A stretch of 64,000 nucleotides of DNA. Source: Apostichopus japonicus (lineage: Eukaryota; Echinodermata; Holothuroidea; Aspidochirotida; Stichopodidae). Below, piece by piece: positions 23,206 through 39,500 of the stretch; positions within the stretch are counted from its first letter, which is position 1, and each line of letters begins with the position of its first letter. Below the pieces are notes generated by a model. It saw only the letters and a program-made list of their open reading frames with translations. It had not been told where the DNA came from and ran no database searches. The stretch spans positions 13,980,713 through 14,044,712 of the forward strand of contig NC_092574.1 in the NCBI RefSeq assembly GCF_037975245.1, read 5' to 3'. A program made the translations under genes and the position numbers.

Positions 23206-23857
23206 CAAGGGCGGCGGAACCGGGGGGGCACAGGGGGCACGTGCCCCCCACTTTTCCTCAGGTTAAAAATGTGCCCTTTTCTACATAAAAATTGAGGTGT
23301 CTCAAGTTAGCAAGAGGCCAGGGAACCAGAATGAACACTCGGGAAGGGCCGTTTCCGGCCATCTGAGGGCATTGTAAACCCAAAAAATTGTCTTATACGC
23401 TCCGCGCCAACTGATGGTGGCGCTCCGCTCAGATAGTCGTGCATACAACTATGCAAATCCTGGCTACGCCCCTGACTTTTAATGAATTTCTGTGGGTCAA
23501 ACTCAAAGTTATTTCGAGTGGGAAAAACTTGTTAAGATATTAACAAGAAATAAACTCTAATTCGGAAGTTCCTACATTAGCAACTAGCATGATTTCACCT
23601 CATTCTGTCTCAAAAGAAAACTTGTTCCTTGTTTCCCAATTTGCATATTGGATATTGCAGTGCTAGTATGCATATTTTCCTTGAGGGTGTGGGGGGGGCG
23701 TTGATGGAGTGATGTGTATACGCAAATAAGATAATACAAAAAAGAGTTATAAAGGGTACTAAATATCAGGCTGCATCAGTCCAATCGAATTTCTGCAAAG
23801 TGCCCTTCGACGTCGGTGCCCCCCCCCCCCAGATTAAAAGTGCTTCCGCCGCCCTTG
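23206..23857. mobile_element. hAT-like MITE, 652 bp, composite, with 8-bp target-site duplication
   Basis: The 14-bp termini CAAGGGCGGCGGAA are exact inverted repeats. They are flanked by a perfect direct repeat AACTTAAT at 23198-23205 and 23858-23865. The left part (gggggcacgtgcccccc, aaaaatgtgccctt) matches the MITE at 54311-54570. The segment 23340-23474 matches the MITE at 5648-6045 in reverse orientation and ends in cctggctacgcccctg, itself a hAT-like terminus. The element is therefore probably composite or carries a nested, truncated relative. Confidence 0.92.
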
Positions 23858-26364
23858 AACTTAATGAATGGCGAGAATTTTGTTTTCGTTCCCACACCTA
23901 CTAAAAACACGTGTTACATTATTTGACAAAGGTTTAAAACTCGTGTATACTGCCAACCTTTGCGCACTTTATCTCTCATTGAATTACCACCAGAAGGTTG
24001 TCACACAAATTGAAAGGTCGAAATTAAAGTCTTTTTTGAAGAATTTACTTTCATCCAAATTGTCTCTTATTAAACAACATAGAATGACAACGGTGAGTGA
24101 GATTATTGTTATAGGACCATCGCAAATATAAAATCAGAAACTCCATAATTGAGATTTCATTTGTTCGATTATATTTCAATCTGTCCGTGTGTATTTGTGT
24201 AGAGTGTGTATATGTGTTTGTGTGATTCTGTACATTAATTTGAGTCTCATACCAGAAGCAGCATCAGAGCTGAAAAGTTCCATATGTTACTGAAAGGCAA
24301 TTAGTCTTAAAATATAAATCTGTTTGTTTTTCATATTTTCTTTTTTCATTTTTTTTTCTTGTCTCTCAGACGATTGCCGTTCTGAATTATAGTCCGGATA
24401 CAAAGTTCAACATGAATTACAATATGTTGACTGAAAGATATTCTAAGAGGGGTGTGTTTCATTTTTTCTTTATTTTTTATTTTTCTTCTTGTTTTTTGTT
24501 AGTTCAAAATTACATAAAATAAAAGGCAGCTGTGTTTTGTTTTTTGCTGTTTTTTTTTTTAAAGTTTCTCTTCGACGAGTCGCTAACATGATAAATCAGG
24601 CGATCTTGATTGTGTGCATATTAAGAGTAATTAAACACAAATAGAAATTATAATACCAGTGGCATAATAATACACCAACTGGGTTTAGTGGCGTAGTGGG
24701 ATATGTTAAGGTCACAGAATCTGTTAACCATGCAATAACAAGTTGATTTGTATGTCTAAGACATGCACATTTTTAACCAATATGTAACTATATACATTTG
24801 TACCTATTGTGCAGTACCGTTGTCATATCGGAGTAAGAGACGCCCGCGGGGAGGACGGGGATGGGGTGGGGGGGGGGTTAGTGGTGTGGTTTTACCTTCA
24901 AATGTTGTCGCCACCGATCCTTGTTTAGTTACTATGTAGGCTTAAATGAAGTATTAAAAAAAAGGATAAAAAATTAGCAATGCGCACAAAATGTATTTTA
25001 AACGATACTTGGTATTAATGATCTAAATAAATTGAAATAAAATGTTGAAATCACGTTTGCATTTATCATCCATCATATTAGTTTTTCCCCTTATAATTGA
25101 TAGAAAACTCTTAACTAGCGTTACCTCATACCTTTAAATGAAATGTTCTGTTCCTTTTTTTCTCTTTTTCTTTCTATATTTGAAAACCTAGTTTTCGATG
25201 AATATGATAGTTTCATGATATTAAAATTACTGGAGATAATTATCGCAAATATTTTGTTTTCGCTCGGTTAAATTGACAGGAGTTAATTTTACTGGAGTTA
25301 ATTAATTAAAGCAACCTTTTTGCACGGTTTTGTTTGAAGGGTAACTTAAATTGTTCACGCTGTTTTAACAAGGTTTTTCCTTTTGTTTATGGATTGTATT
25401 GCTACTCGCATAACCGCATGATGGCATTTCTGATCAATCTTTTTAAATATTTTTTAAAAAATATGATAAGTTTTTTTTATAGCCTAATACTTATATTTTG
25501 CACGAAATATTGAGTTCAACTGGGGGATGGAAACGTATTTGCGAATTGTTTACGTATCAAGCACATTAATTGTAGAGGTTAATTAAACCTGAAAAGAATT
25601 CAATCATATCATCTTTCTTGCTAATCAGACTTTTTTATTTTACCTTTCAGGAATAGAAACTCTAGTCTAATAACAAGAAATATCTTGCCAATGTTGATAA
25701 ATTAAATTTATATTCCTATGGAACGAATTTGATTACTTTTTGAGTTTTCCATTTGATGTTATGTATATTAGCTGAAAACATTATCCGGCTTTTCCTTTTT
25801 TCGTTCTTTGTTCTGTATTTTCAATATTTTTGTTTTTGTTTTGTTTTCTTATGGTATTGTGAACTGGTTTGATGATCCAAAATATAAATACCAAAATTAA
25901 TTAAAACAATGTTATAGTCTGTTTCTTTATTTGTTTTTATCTCTTTAAGAACAGGTACATTAATTAAATGAAAGAATCAATTAAGTAGAGTCCACTCATA
26001 GGAGAGAATTCCTGTATTTACTTAAAGACTTTGACCGAAGCGAGTATTCATATTGCCCGGTGCTTTTCTATATCATGCTCAATTTAACACTTTCTGCCAT
26101 AAAAAAAAAAATGAACCACTTGTTTTCAGTGTTATTGTAGTTTATTGTTATTGTGTTTGTTTGTTTTGCAGACAATTACGTAGCCATTAAAATAACTCCG
26201 ACTACCGTAATTGAATGTTAAAATTGGTCGATTTTCGTACTAAAACGTTTTACCAGTTGTAAATACGAAATAGGCTCCACGTACGATGTGTATTGTTTTT
26301 TTTCAAGATACCCCACCCATATATACAGTGAAAAAAACGTTCACTGAGTAGCAATGCATCCTAA

Positions 26365-26382
26365 CCTAGCATATATGCTAGG
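26365..26382. repeat. Perfect 18-bp palindrome
   Basis: CCTAGCATATATGCTAGG is its own reverse complement. Isolated; function unknown. Confidence 0.8.
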
Positions 26383-26815
26383 AAGAAAGGTCACATGGGG
26401 TCAAATTATTTTCACCTCTCCTTTGATACCACGACCGCCAAGATATATCACATTTAATGAGAATGTGAATTTGTTACCTGAATTGTTTCTATATTTGGTA
26501 AAAATTCGGATAAATTTGGAGAAATAATGAATTTAGTACGTTTTTCATTTGAGTTATTTCAGCTGGTTGTAATATTGTGAGAAATACCAGTCGATTTTGT
26601 AGTCACGTATTATTTCGTCATGCGTGCTTATTGAATATTCAAATGTTTGTATAGTCACATTATTAACACAGTTAGGTTTTAATTGCAAGGCTATATCCTA
26701 CAGAAAGTGCATGCATGCTTTTCCGTGAAGAAAAAGAACACACTTCTGTTTCACATATCTTACACAAAGAAGAACATTTCTTATGGATATTTCTACGTGA
26801 GGATATGGATAATTG

Positions 26816-26862
26816 GGAGAGTGGGGTGGGGAAGGGGTGGGGAGGGGGAGGGGGACCCGGGC
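26816..26862. repeat. G-rich tract with G-quadruplex potential
   Basis: A run of ggggtgggg and gggagggggaggggg words on the plus strand, with many G runs of three or more. Confidence 0.8.
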
Positions 26863-27220
26863 CTCTGCTCGTATGAAGGGGTCTGGTGACTACATGCATT
26901 CATAACGACAATAGATAGTATGTGCACGTCAAAGCAACATTCTGATGTATATAGAAGAATGGAAGCCAAGATGAGAAATTAAATTCCAAATAAACAAAGT
27001 TCATTGTGTCACCCCTTGCTCTGAAGTCGGTCCTGGTTCCATTACGAACATATATCTTCCTTGGCCTACAATAACAAAGAGAAGAAGATAATGAAGTATA
27101 ATTGTACTCAGTAAAGTCATAATGCCAAACACGTGCAATTTCAAAGACAGTATGAAAAATAGAAATCAACGAGGCAAAAAATAAAAAAATTGAAATAAAA
27201 ACAATAAACAATAAAGAATA

Positions 27221-27222
<2 letters not shown>

Positions 27223-27260
<38 letters not shown>
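27223..27260. repeat. (AT)n microsatellite
   Basis: Uninterrupted AT dinucleotide tract of about 38 bp. Confidence 0.95.
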
Positions 27261-27262
<2 letters not shown>

Positions 27263-30200
27263 GTCATAGGCCACCATCATGTTTTAATCAAACATATATC
27301 AAATTTCGTGTACACTTATTGATGAAAACAAGTTTGCCTATGTTTTTTCTATTATCGTCGAAATAAAACAGGGACGATTTTATTTCTTGCAAAATAAATA
27401 AACGTCTGCCAAAATAATTAAATAGGATACACAATTACTTGTAACCCCCTCCCCCTCCCCTCCCCACCCCCACACACCCACCACATGTATATGTAGTAAT
27501 TAATAAATAATCAACTCAATTCAACTCAACTCTTAATTCAAAACTGAAACTCTTAGAAAATAATGCTTACTATATCGATTTTAAGAACAGAAACAGGCAA
27601 ATTATCCCATTACCTCCATTAGTCACTTAAGTACTTTCAAAAAAGTATTGAAACAAAATTATTCGAAACAAGTTTTTTTTTTTTTTTTTTTTTTGAAGTG
27701 TGCTGACCTCAATTTAATTCCTTCGCTTTGGCAAGCGGCAATCATAAAGAATATTTTCACGACGAATATATCCAGTCAACTTACAAAGGCTTCAACAACC
27801 ACATATACCTATTTCAACAAGCCCTAGTTGAAAGGTTGTTCTATATGCCGATTATCTTGATGACATAGTCCACATGAAAGGGTACCGCCGCTGATACAAC
27901 AACCCTTTATCATTAACGACTTAATTTACATACGTCCGGCATTCCAACGTTGTGCTTTCTTTGTAGGCTACTGCATGACAACTATTTTTGTTTTACCCTT
28001 ATTACCACAATTTCCTTCCTATTTTTGGTTTTACTTACTATAAACGAAACTTTGTCGCTTCTCTCTCTCTCTCTCTCGCTTTTCCAATCCATTTTCTTAA
28101 GTTTATCCAAATCTTGATTTTTCACTTAATATACGTTAAAAAAATGTTAAAAATGTGTACCTTTTATTCGTAGAACAAAACCATTGGGGAAAAAATGTGT
28201 GATAATAGACATAGGCCTTCTCAGATGTAAACAAAAGGTTAGAGTATTATTATTATTTTTAAATTTAGTCCCGGTGAGATATATGCAAGAATCATATGAA
28301 TGAAATATTCATATTTGCACTCACAAAATCTGAACGGATATTCAATACTGAAAATATGTCAAATATGTATGTGCACAATATGCAGGAATTCTAAAGGGAT
28401 ATTTAATGCAGTTTTAAAAATATGCTGATTTACTAAAAAAAAACTTGGTCCTTTACTAAAAAGACGTCGTTCATTTTTTAAACAAAGAATTGTTCCTTGC
28501 ATACATTTCGGGACCATAATTGGGCAGTAAGACTGTAATTAAAATCATCTCAAATCCATTAATTTACACTGGAGACAATCCCCCCGCCACACCCCACCCC
28601 TCCCCAACCCCTTCAATCCATATCATTCTCCCTTTTTAGTTATTGAACGATGGTTGGTAAGTGACTACCACGTTTCCGTGGTAACAACAAAACTGCCTAG
28701 GACTACCAATTAAACGTTTATGTAAATTAAAGCTAGGGAATGGAGTTCTTTTCTGAAAAGAAGAAAAATAAGAAGAAGCCAGGACTCGACACTGTTGACA
28801 CTGTGTTATTAGGTATTACAGATATGTTACTGTATATGATGTGAACAGACTATTGTGTGTATTGTCGCCAAACATGTGTTGAGCACGTTCATAACAAAGA
28901 TTCAACTTCAGTTATATATTGGCTCCAAATTGAGGCATGCTAAAAACAATGAGAGAAGCTTACCTTACCCCCCCATCCCACCCCACGGTACTTTCCTAAA
29001 GGCCCATGATCGTAAAAACTAATCCCATCCATTGTGAGGATTATTTAAGCAGGTCTAGACAAGTTAGTGTCTCAGCTGTGCGGATAACGTCTTTCTTATA
29101 TCGATGGTAGAATGCTTGTTAAAGCTTTGAGCTATTGGAGACCATCATCTGACTGTGTTGCATAATACCGAAGACAGGATCAGTGATTGATCCAGCTTCA
29201 CCAATTAATCGATCAATCAGAAACGTATTCTTAATTTGAACTTTATTTATAGAAATTCGGCAAATTGCGGTGAATAATTGAAGACAGTTCACTCGAAGTA
29301 TTACAAAATAGTCAAATACTACACATCTTACTTTTTGTTTTGTTTTTATTATTTCAAAATTGGGTTTATTTCCGAAATAAATAATCTCACCAAAAAAGAC
29401 CTTTAAAGTAAAATGAAAGACAAGAATGTTGTTGAGTTGACTAGATGTTACATACAAGGTATACGCAGTTGTTATATCATGTAGGGGTTTAATGACTCAA
29501 AGAAACCCAACTGGCAAGCTGTTTTAAGTTACAATCAAATTAACTAGTTGGCCTGTCAACGAACTATTTAGCAAAGTACGAAAAGTCAGGAACTATATAT
29601 ATAAACACACTGTACACGATATTTAAGTTTTACAGGTAACTGCTTCATCGTTACATCTACTTAAAACCTATAATCAAGTGCATGGTTATCATAAAAAAAA
29701 ATTCTTCAAAACATTAGAAACTGAAATGAAATTTCTTATATTAATGGTGTTTGAAATCATTTGAGAAAAATTATATGCACTTGACAGGAGAAGCGAACGG
29801 CATTTTTACGCATATAATATCTCTTTTTAACAATCTCTTTACATTCATATTTTAAGGACGAATTTTTGCTGTTTTGTTTATTTGCACTTTTTTCATCGTT
29901 TAAGGGTTTATTATTCTTTAAAAACTTTTCCTTTCGTATGTAATAATCTCACTTTTACGATAGATGTCTTTTATTTTTACATATAACTTTTAGATGATAT
30001 CTATTCAGTCATTTTTATTTGACTGTTTTCAAAGGTTTATTACATATCGTTACATAAACACTATCATAATTATAATAATAAAAATGCCATGTTATTCTTT
30101 TCAAGAACGAAAGTCACAACAGAATTGTTTCAAAGACAATAGGAATCTTGTTAAAGGGGACATAAAGATCTCGTAAATAGTAGAATCATTTGTTGTTGTT

Positions 30201-30980
30201 ACCTGGTGATGGAGTTGATTTCAAAAGTGATACTATTTCTCCATTTTTATATTCATATCCTGGATATTTAATAAAAGAGTTTTAGGAACCCCCGTCCCCC
30301 CCCCCCCAAAAAGAAGGGGTATTGCAACATTGTGTAATCTCGTAATCTGGTCAAAAAGACAAAATACAGTATAACACTTAAAAAAATTGTTTTTTTTTGT
30401 GTGTGTGAAGAAACAACAACACAGCGACACCAAGTATAACTATGAATGTTATTTGAGTAACAAGATTAATGTTAAAAGACTTTACTTATTAGTTTTGCAT
30501 AAACTGTAGCAGGTAATACCTGTTTGCTTTTCGTGCCCAGGTTCTTTCCTGGGTGACTTTTTCTTAAAAAGTATACCTGTTTGCTTCAATTTCTTTGTGT
30601 CTGTTTGAGAAACATACAATATTTGTTGTTACTTTGCGGAAAGTATATTGAAATAAATGTTGGCAAAAAAAATAAATAACTATGACAAACAAAAACTAAA
30701 ATTATAAACATAAACATTGACGGTACTAAAACATAACCTGTTGGTTTTCTCTCTTGTGTTGTAATTTACCATAGAGGAAGGAAAGCTGAAACATGTTACA
30801 CTACAGCCTATGTGGATCAAATGGACGTATATGATTACAAAAACAAAATAAATTAATAATAATTAAAAAGTGTGTTTTATAAAGAGCCTACACCCATGAG
30901 GTGGGCGTAAGAATGGTTAGCATTTTATTATTTTTATTTTAACATGTGATATAGCTTTCTAAACCGGGTATTAATTGTGT

Positions 30981-31038
30981 TATATATATATATGTAGATA
31001 TATATATATAGATATATATATATATATATATATATATT
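30981..31038. repeat. (AT)n microsatellite with GATA/GTAG interruptions
   Basis: AT dinucleotide tract broken by two short variants. Confidence 0.95.
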
Positions 31039-32551
31039 ATTACTGTTGGTATAACTTTGACCAAAAATGTGATACTTTGGAATTATTAATTTTATATTCT
31101 AATTTGGAGGGTCGGGAAGGGGGGGGGGGCGTGTGGCTAAGAAATAATTTTAAAGGATACATTTAGACTGATATTATTATTTTTTTTATTTTCTTTTGTG
31201 TTAATGTAGTTGCTTGTTTTCACAGATGGAATAATATGTGGGTGTAGAAGTTTTATTTTTTATTTTATGTTTTGGTTCTTATTCTCTTCTCAAAATACTG
31301 TTAGTAATAATGAATGTGGAAAAAAATTATCAAACCATTTTGAAGCTGAAAATTTAAAATAAAAATCAATAAAAAACAAACCATATGAATTGCTTGATTA
31401 TATGGTGCTTTGATCAACTTTTAAAAAAGTACGAAATTACATAAAATCAATTTTGTTGAATCTCTCCGTTGTTTTCAAAGCTTGCTTCTATATATTTAGG
31501 CCTATTATTCATTCATACCATTTCAGATAAACATACCTACATCTGTTAGTTTTCGTAACATAAAACATACTTTGGGCAGAAAAACTAACCCTCGCCGAAT
31601 TTTATTTCATCCATGCTACAGTAATTCAACGTCACAAAACCTGGTTAATTTTGTTACCGGTTTGTTGTTTGTCAAGCCGTTCTACTTTAGAGAAATACGC
31701 CCATGTCGTCCGCCTGAGATAATGTGTAGTATTCGCTGTATACTGTAAAACACGATACCGTGCAAACATAACGGGTACATGTTAATTGTTTTCGCGATAC
31801 ATTATTCAATAACATTTCCGAAATTCTGTTTTTTTATTCTTTCAGCTAGGGATTTAAAAAAAGAATTATTGTTAACCCCGCGCTTGTTTTCATACGATAT
31901 TACCGTGAATAGTATACTTGCGTACAATTTACCATGGATATTACAGCTTCGTGTGTGTAGGCCCCCGTGAAGTGTTTGTAGATACAGCATAGAGCAATGC
32001 ATGTGTTGAGGCATACGGTCTCACTTATAGTCTTTTGTGTTGCTTTTAAACTTAACTTTCAAAACATTTATTGAAGTAGGGAAATAATAAAACAATAAAA
32101 CCTTTATTTTGTGCAGGGTCCGAGTGAATACTTGGAAACCTACACAGTTAGTAACCGTCATTTTCAATACAGTTAATATTAATGGCATGGCAAGTTTAAG
32201 ATGTCCTTTCAACCTGTTATAATATTCAGAATTCACCTTGGTTTCCGTTTCGTTTTTTAACACGCAATATTTTGGCAAAGGACACTGGGATTAGAGGAGA
32301 GAAAACAAAATGACAATTTCTGTTTTAAATTTCTCTCAAATGCAATTTTTTTATTTCTTATAAGTTTCCATAAAAAATATTAGAAAACTCTTTCTTAAAT
32401 TCGTAATTAATTGGAAAGATAAAGCAACAACAAAGATTTAGAAAAAAAAAGAATGGGGGGGGGGGAGGGAACAAAGAAATTAATATATTTGGCTTGAAAT
32501 CGACGTCCTCGATATATGTAATAATGCATGACGTTCTATTTCATTATAACT

Positions 32552-32556
<5 letters not shown>

Positions 32557-32606
<50 letters not shown>
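32557..32606. repeat. (AT)n microsatellite
   Basis: AT dinucleotide tract of about 50 bp. Confidence 0.95.
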
Positions 32607-32607
<1 letters not shown>

Positions 32608-34647
32608 CAGTACAACGTTATCTCTGCATTTATAAAGGATTGTGTATATGAGCATTGAAATTTCAAATACAAAACACATATTCTTAGTTGCCTTCCTACT
32701 TCTGACACCATAGTATATATAGGACAATCTATACGGTTAAAAAACAGTTTAATACATTTTAATATGTTTTATCTTAAAAATGATAGATTTTATGAAAGCA
32801 GGAACTGGAACAGACTGTTTTTGATAACTTTTTCTCCTTGTATTAAACATCAACTAAGAAATTCCAAATCCCCCACGCCCCCACCCCCCCCCAAAAAAAA
32901 AGTATATAGATAGATATCCTTCTAGTAATGACATAAATTCCTAATTATATCAAGAACAATTCTCGTTAGAAATAAATTTTAATGAGAACTAAAACACCAA
33001 ACAAAATTATTTTATTATTTATTAGCTCTCCTTAAGTATATATGCTGTATCTTTAGACTTACTTTTGAATGTCTAATCAAAATTTGAAAACAATTTTCTA
33101 AACAAAGTAAAACTGGAAATATCCACCTCATATTCTTTAGAGCATTTACATTCTAAACGACTTAAATACCACATCAAGTTATACATACGTTAATATCACG
33201 ATATGTATTGTATTCACTTTAAATATATCTATATACATAGAAAGTAAGTTCATTGTAAAGGAAACAATTAGATCATAATAACTCATTTCAGTTTGAAATT
33301 TTTGTTCAAAAGTTAAGGAAAAAAATTGGGTGATATTTTTTATAGGGCGCAAATAGAAAATAAGATTACACACATAAAGAATAGCAAAGACGTATTAACA
33401 CGTAAATGAACGTCACAAAGCATGCATACAGGTAAACCGGAAATAGACACCATCTGTAGGTCAAAGGTTACCGTCGTTCTGTGATTTATTTTATTTGATC
33501 ACATGACTTAGCTTGCACTATACAAGTCATACCTAACCAACAAATATCAAACTTTTTTTTTTTAATTGTTTGTTAAAATATTTGATAATTACGTCACCAT
33601 ATGAATTACATTATGAAAATTTGCTACAAAATATTTCTCCAAAATATGAATATTTTCTAGTAGAATTTTGTTTTTGTCTCACACATTCAAGGAAATAATT
33701 TACTAAATTTTTCAGCATAGGCCTAAGTAGTTGAATTTAACGTACACCAGCTGAAGGTTAATTCGCCATGTATATGAAATCCTTACCTGCATATACACAT
33801 AGATAATTGAACAAAAAACTCATTAACATTGTCTGGCAAAGCGATATCGGCAGACACCTTTGGTTACCTGGCTTTGGCGACGAATTTTGGTAAACATGGA
33901 AGATCAGATATGGATTCAAATAGATACTTCATACCTTGCTTAAACGACCAAAGGTCTTTCAAATGTGGTATACGTTAAATCCACTTATTTTCCAATTTTG
34001 TTGTCGAAGTCGTCCTTAAACCTTGTTTTAAGATGTAAAATCTCCAACTGCGCCAGGCAGTTGTAATACTTGACTATTTATATACTTCTAGTGGAGCTAA
34101 TTTACCCTTAAATAAGCTATTAATCCAAGACTATATACTTCACAGTTAAGTGATAAATTGATACTTAGCAAAACAACTCATTTAAGGGAACGTAAATGAT
34201 GACTAGAGTATTTTAAACCGAGACAGTATATAAAAAACCGCTTAATATGTCTACTCGACGTAATCAACCCATATAAGGGTACAATTTACTTGAAGGAAAT
34301 GTCTTTACAACCCCTCATTTCTCCATTCGTGTAAACCTATTCCCTTTGTTTATTACTATTTAACAATATCAATCAACATTAAATATATTCAGGCATTGGA
34401 TAAAAGTAACTTTTATAACACAACTCAATTTCTCACGAGTGCCTACTAAAGGAGTTTACAACTCTTAATACTAGTCAGTGTCGTATTATACGAGTCTAAA
34501 TTGACGCCATAACAGCGTCCTAAATATCAGTCAAGGTGGGTTGTTATTTTCAGGTGACTTTGGGAGACAACTGTGGTTAAAGCGTCAGTTCTCATCGTTG
34601 CGCAATAGACCTTCGTATATTATCTATCTGTACATTATCTAGCTATC

Positions 34648-35993
<1,346 letters not shown>

Positions 35994-36570
35994 TACAGGC
36001 AACTATGTCAGACTATGAGTACAGGCAAGTATGTTCGACTACGATTACAGGTAACTATGTTCGACTACGATTACAGGTAACTATGTTGGACTACGAGTAC
36101 AGGCAACTATGTTCGACTACGAGTACAGGCAACTATGTTAGACTACGAGTACAGACAACTATGTCAGACTACGAGGACAGGTAACTTTGTCCAACTATGA
36201 GGAGAGGTAACTATGTTCGACTACGAGTACAGGCAACTATGTTAGACTATGAGTACAGGTAACTATGTTAGACTATGAGTACAGGCAACTATGTCAGACT
36301 ACGAGGACAGGTAACTATGTTAGACTATGAGGACAGGTAACTTTGTCCAACTATGAGGAGAGGTAACTATATTCGACTACGAGTACAGGCAACTATGTTA
36401 GACTACGAGCACAGGTAACTATGTTAGACTACGAGTACAGGTAACTATGTCAGACTACGAGTACAGGCAACTATGTTAGAAAACGAGTACAGGTAACTTT
36501 GTCAGACTACGAGGACAGGTAACTATGTCAGACTATGAGTACAGGCAACCATGTTAGAAACGAGTACAAG
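35994..36570. repeat. Minisatellite, 26-bp unit, about 22 copies
   Basis: Unit built from caggtaactatgtt followed by cgactacgagta, with common variants (caggcaac, agactatgag, gaggacagg). Total length is close to 22 units. The partial open frame is a by-product. Confidence 0.95.
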
Positions 36571-39500
36571 AACGGACTCATTATAAGTCGCTTTAAGGGG
36601 TGTGTTCGACTTAATAAGGTTAATGAGTATAGAAATAGCCGGGTACCAACCAATTGAGTACTTGGTTATACCAATACAATACAACAGTTAAAAGAGGTAG
36701 ACTCGGCCATATCGATTCTATGATATTCCAGTATGTTACGAAATCCTACATTGAGAACGCTGAAAGCCCCTCTCCCCTCTCTCTCCCTCAAATAACAACA
36801 ACAGATAAATTAAAGCGGATAGCCAGTGGTGATTTCTACAGTCAGACTCTTATCGTAAGATGAGCTTTTATAAAGTGAAAGTAATGTTTCTTCTTGATTC
36901 TGAACAAAATACATGTTTAACAATGCAAGTTAATCTGTTTTAATAGTACTGTACTAGCCACAGATTTATCACATATTAAAATAGCATATTGTCAAAATGT
37001 TTGATCATTTGTTTTTTACTTAAAATGATACTTGGTGCATGAAAAACTAATAATGAATATAGTCACTTATTTTCAAATAATGCAAGTTTTTCCTTACGAA
37101 AATAAATGAAAATACTACTATAGAGAACCAATTTCGCCTTAAAAAAAAGAGCGAAAAAGTTGAAAGTTTACAATAGAAAATCTCTGACATCTCCAACCCA
37201 CCTGTCAGAGATAAAAACACGGGCTAGCTGCACATTTGTTACAATCATTGATACAGCTTGGCGCCCTCACTTTAAAGAATATCATAGTAGGTTTGAACCA
37301 GGAAAGTCTCTTACTACCCCCTGATTTTAAACCTGGCTGTCAAAGCTTAGCCATCATGATAAAGGGGTTGGATACGTTGACTGAAAGGTAAAACCGGTGA
37401 CTAATGGGAGGTAGGAAGGGGGGGGGGGGTGGGTAATTGAAGGGTGTGCGATCCTGTACATTATTGTTATTGTTGTACGGGCCGTTGCCATGTATATTCA
37501 AAGCTTTACCAAACAGAAAAGAAGTATAAATAGTTAAATAGCGGTCGGTTGTGTTTCATATATTAATCATAATTCACGTTCTCATCAGAGTTACTGAAAT
37601 TGTGAGTCTGGACTGTATTTGGGGAAGGGAGGGGGGGGAGTAGATTCGCTAAATGTATGTGAATCCCATTGACAGCGAGAAAGTAAAACTTCTCCGATCC
37701 TATTAGCAATATGACATCACAAATTTATCAAATGACAGCTCCCAGAATCGTTTTTTAAACTAGTATATCTCCCAAACGGACCAAGATTTTCTTAGCTCTT
37801 TTATATTGGGGGGGGGGGGGGGAGGGTCTTCACAAAGATCTCTGTCAAAATATATATAACTGACATCCTTGTTTTGGAAAGAGAACAAAAGAAGAAAAAA
37901 CATTTAATTTCTTGTCGTCCTGATTTTAATTTCTTCATACACAATATATTTCCATAATAAAAATTGAAATAATTTAGAGAAACGAAACGTGAAATAATAA
38001 TAATAGACAGAGATATGAAATGAAAACGATGTTATTTAAATAATAGAGAATTAACTGGGCAGGATAATCTTGAAAACTGTGAGACTGTAATGCATGTACT
38101 GTATTGATTTAAAATAAAATAGAATCAGTGCCAATGAATTTGTCGAATTTGATTCTCAGCATCATTTCATACAAAACAGGTTTCCTAAAACAATACCAAT
38201 TAAATCAGTCCCTGTATAACATCATGTGATATAAAAGCTCAACTTCATACGGCCAACATATATATTTAAAGCTATCATTAATTATTTAATTTGTTTTTAT
38301 ATAAAACAGCAAAGAATCCAGTCGAACGTTGCCATCCTGCATTGTGATAAATATATACTTTTGGCAGTGATTTAACTCAAATTGGCAGAATTAAAAAAAA
38401 AATCTTTTTGAAAGAAAAAGAATCCTTGAAATAAGAAGCAATATGTCAATGAATTGACGATAGCTTAATATTATAACATTAATTTCAATTAGTACCTATG
38501 TTAATCATGACATGTACATTATTAACAAGACAATGAAAGAATAAATACTACAGAACAAATTATACCCCCCCCCCCACGCAGATTTTGTTGAAAGAAATTA
38601 TTTAACGAATGTACTCTCTTCAAAATCAATCTCTTCTCTCTTTTTTTACCGTTTAAACCCAAGATTTGAAAGCCAAAACGTTTTTCGTTAGATTAGACAG
38701 TTACTTATTAAAATTTTGAAAGACTTTCAAAGGATCATAAATTTGCAGTAAAGATAGAGAAAAAAGGATTTATGGCTACTTTTATCAAGGCGAGGTTGGC
38801 ATCATAAATCTTTGGATTTGGCTGTTTTCTTTATTTATTTCTGTCTCTCGCTCGCTCGCTCTCTCCCTTTCTCTTTCTATATTTTTTTTAAAGAGAATCG
38901 ATGGTTTTAAATTAACCACATGATTATTTACCCGCCAAGAAATAAGGAACTCTTTGACACACTAGTTGATAGTAAATCGTAGCACTTGGTTGCCATAGTA
39001 ACCTTGACAGGATTCAAACATGAATTAATTAAGAGAGCTTTCATCTCATTCCGAAATGACAACTTTACAGAATGATTGAATATGCTTTGATTGACTGGTT
39101 GTTAATGACGTTATTGTAATTACTTCGACGTCCTCCTCAACAAGTTGAAGAAGCTACCGTGAAGTTCATGCATGTCACGTGACGAGCTACGTCATCAGTG
39201 GAAAACCGGTTAAACGAAAGCGTACTTTTTGTTCTAGTTCACAGTATCTTCTTTGGTTAGATTATGGTTACAAGTGAACTATAGTATATCGGTTATTGGC
39301 ATCTGTCCGTACGTAAAAAGAGAACATTCCTGATTAAATTACGAGATGATTTTATTACTTTACAAATTATTGTAATGTAGGTTAAAGGTAACATGTTTTG
39401 TTTAAGTTTTAGTTTCATTTGGTACCTGCCCAAATGATGGGAAAGAGAAGTAGAAGATCTGGTTATATTTACATAAAATAAGAGAAATTCTACCCTACAA

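Larger units (their letters stand above)
23866..34640. other. Noncoding AT-rich part of the Cdx-Xlox spacer
   Basis: About 10.8 kb without a recognisable gene. It holds G-rich tracts (24840-24880, 26816-26862), an 18-bp palindrome (26365-26382), (AT)n tracts (27223-27260, 30981-31038, 32557-32606) and homopolymer runs. Open frames across it are short or run through simple repeats. Confidence 0.5.

Noticed and set aside
26900-27280. 126-residue minus-strand open frame
   Set aside because: Its start lies in an (AT)n tract and the rest is hydrophobic low-complexity sequence with no recognisable domain.
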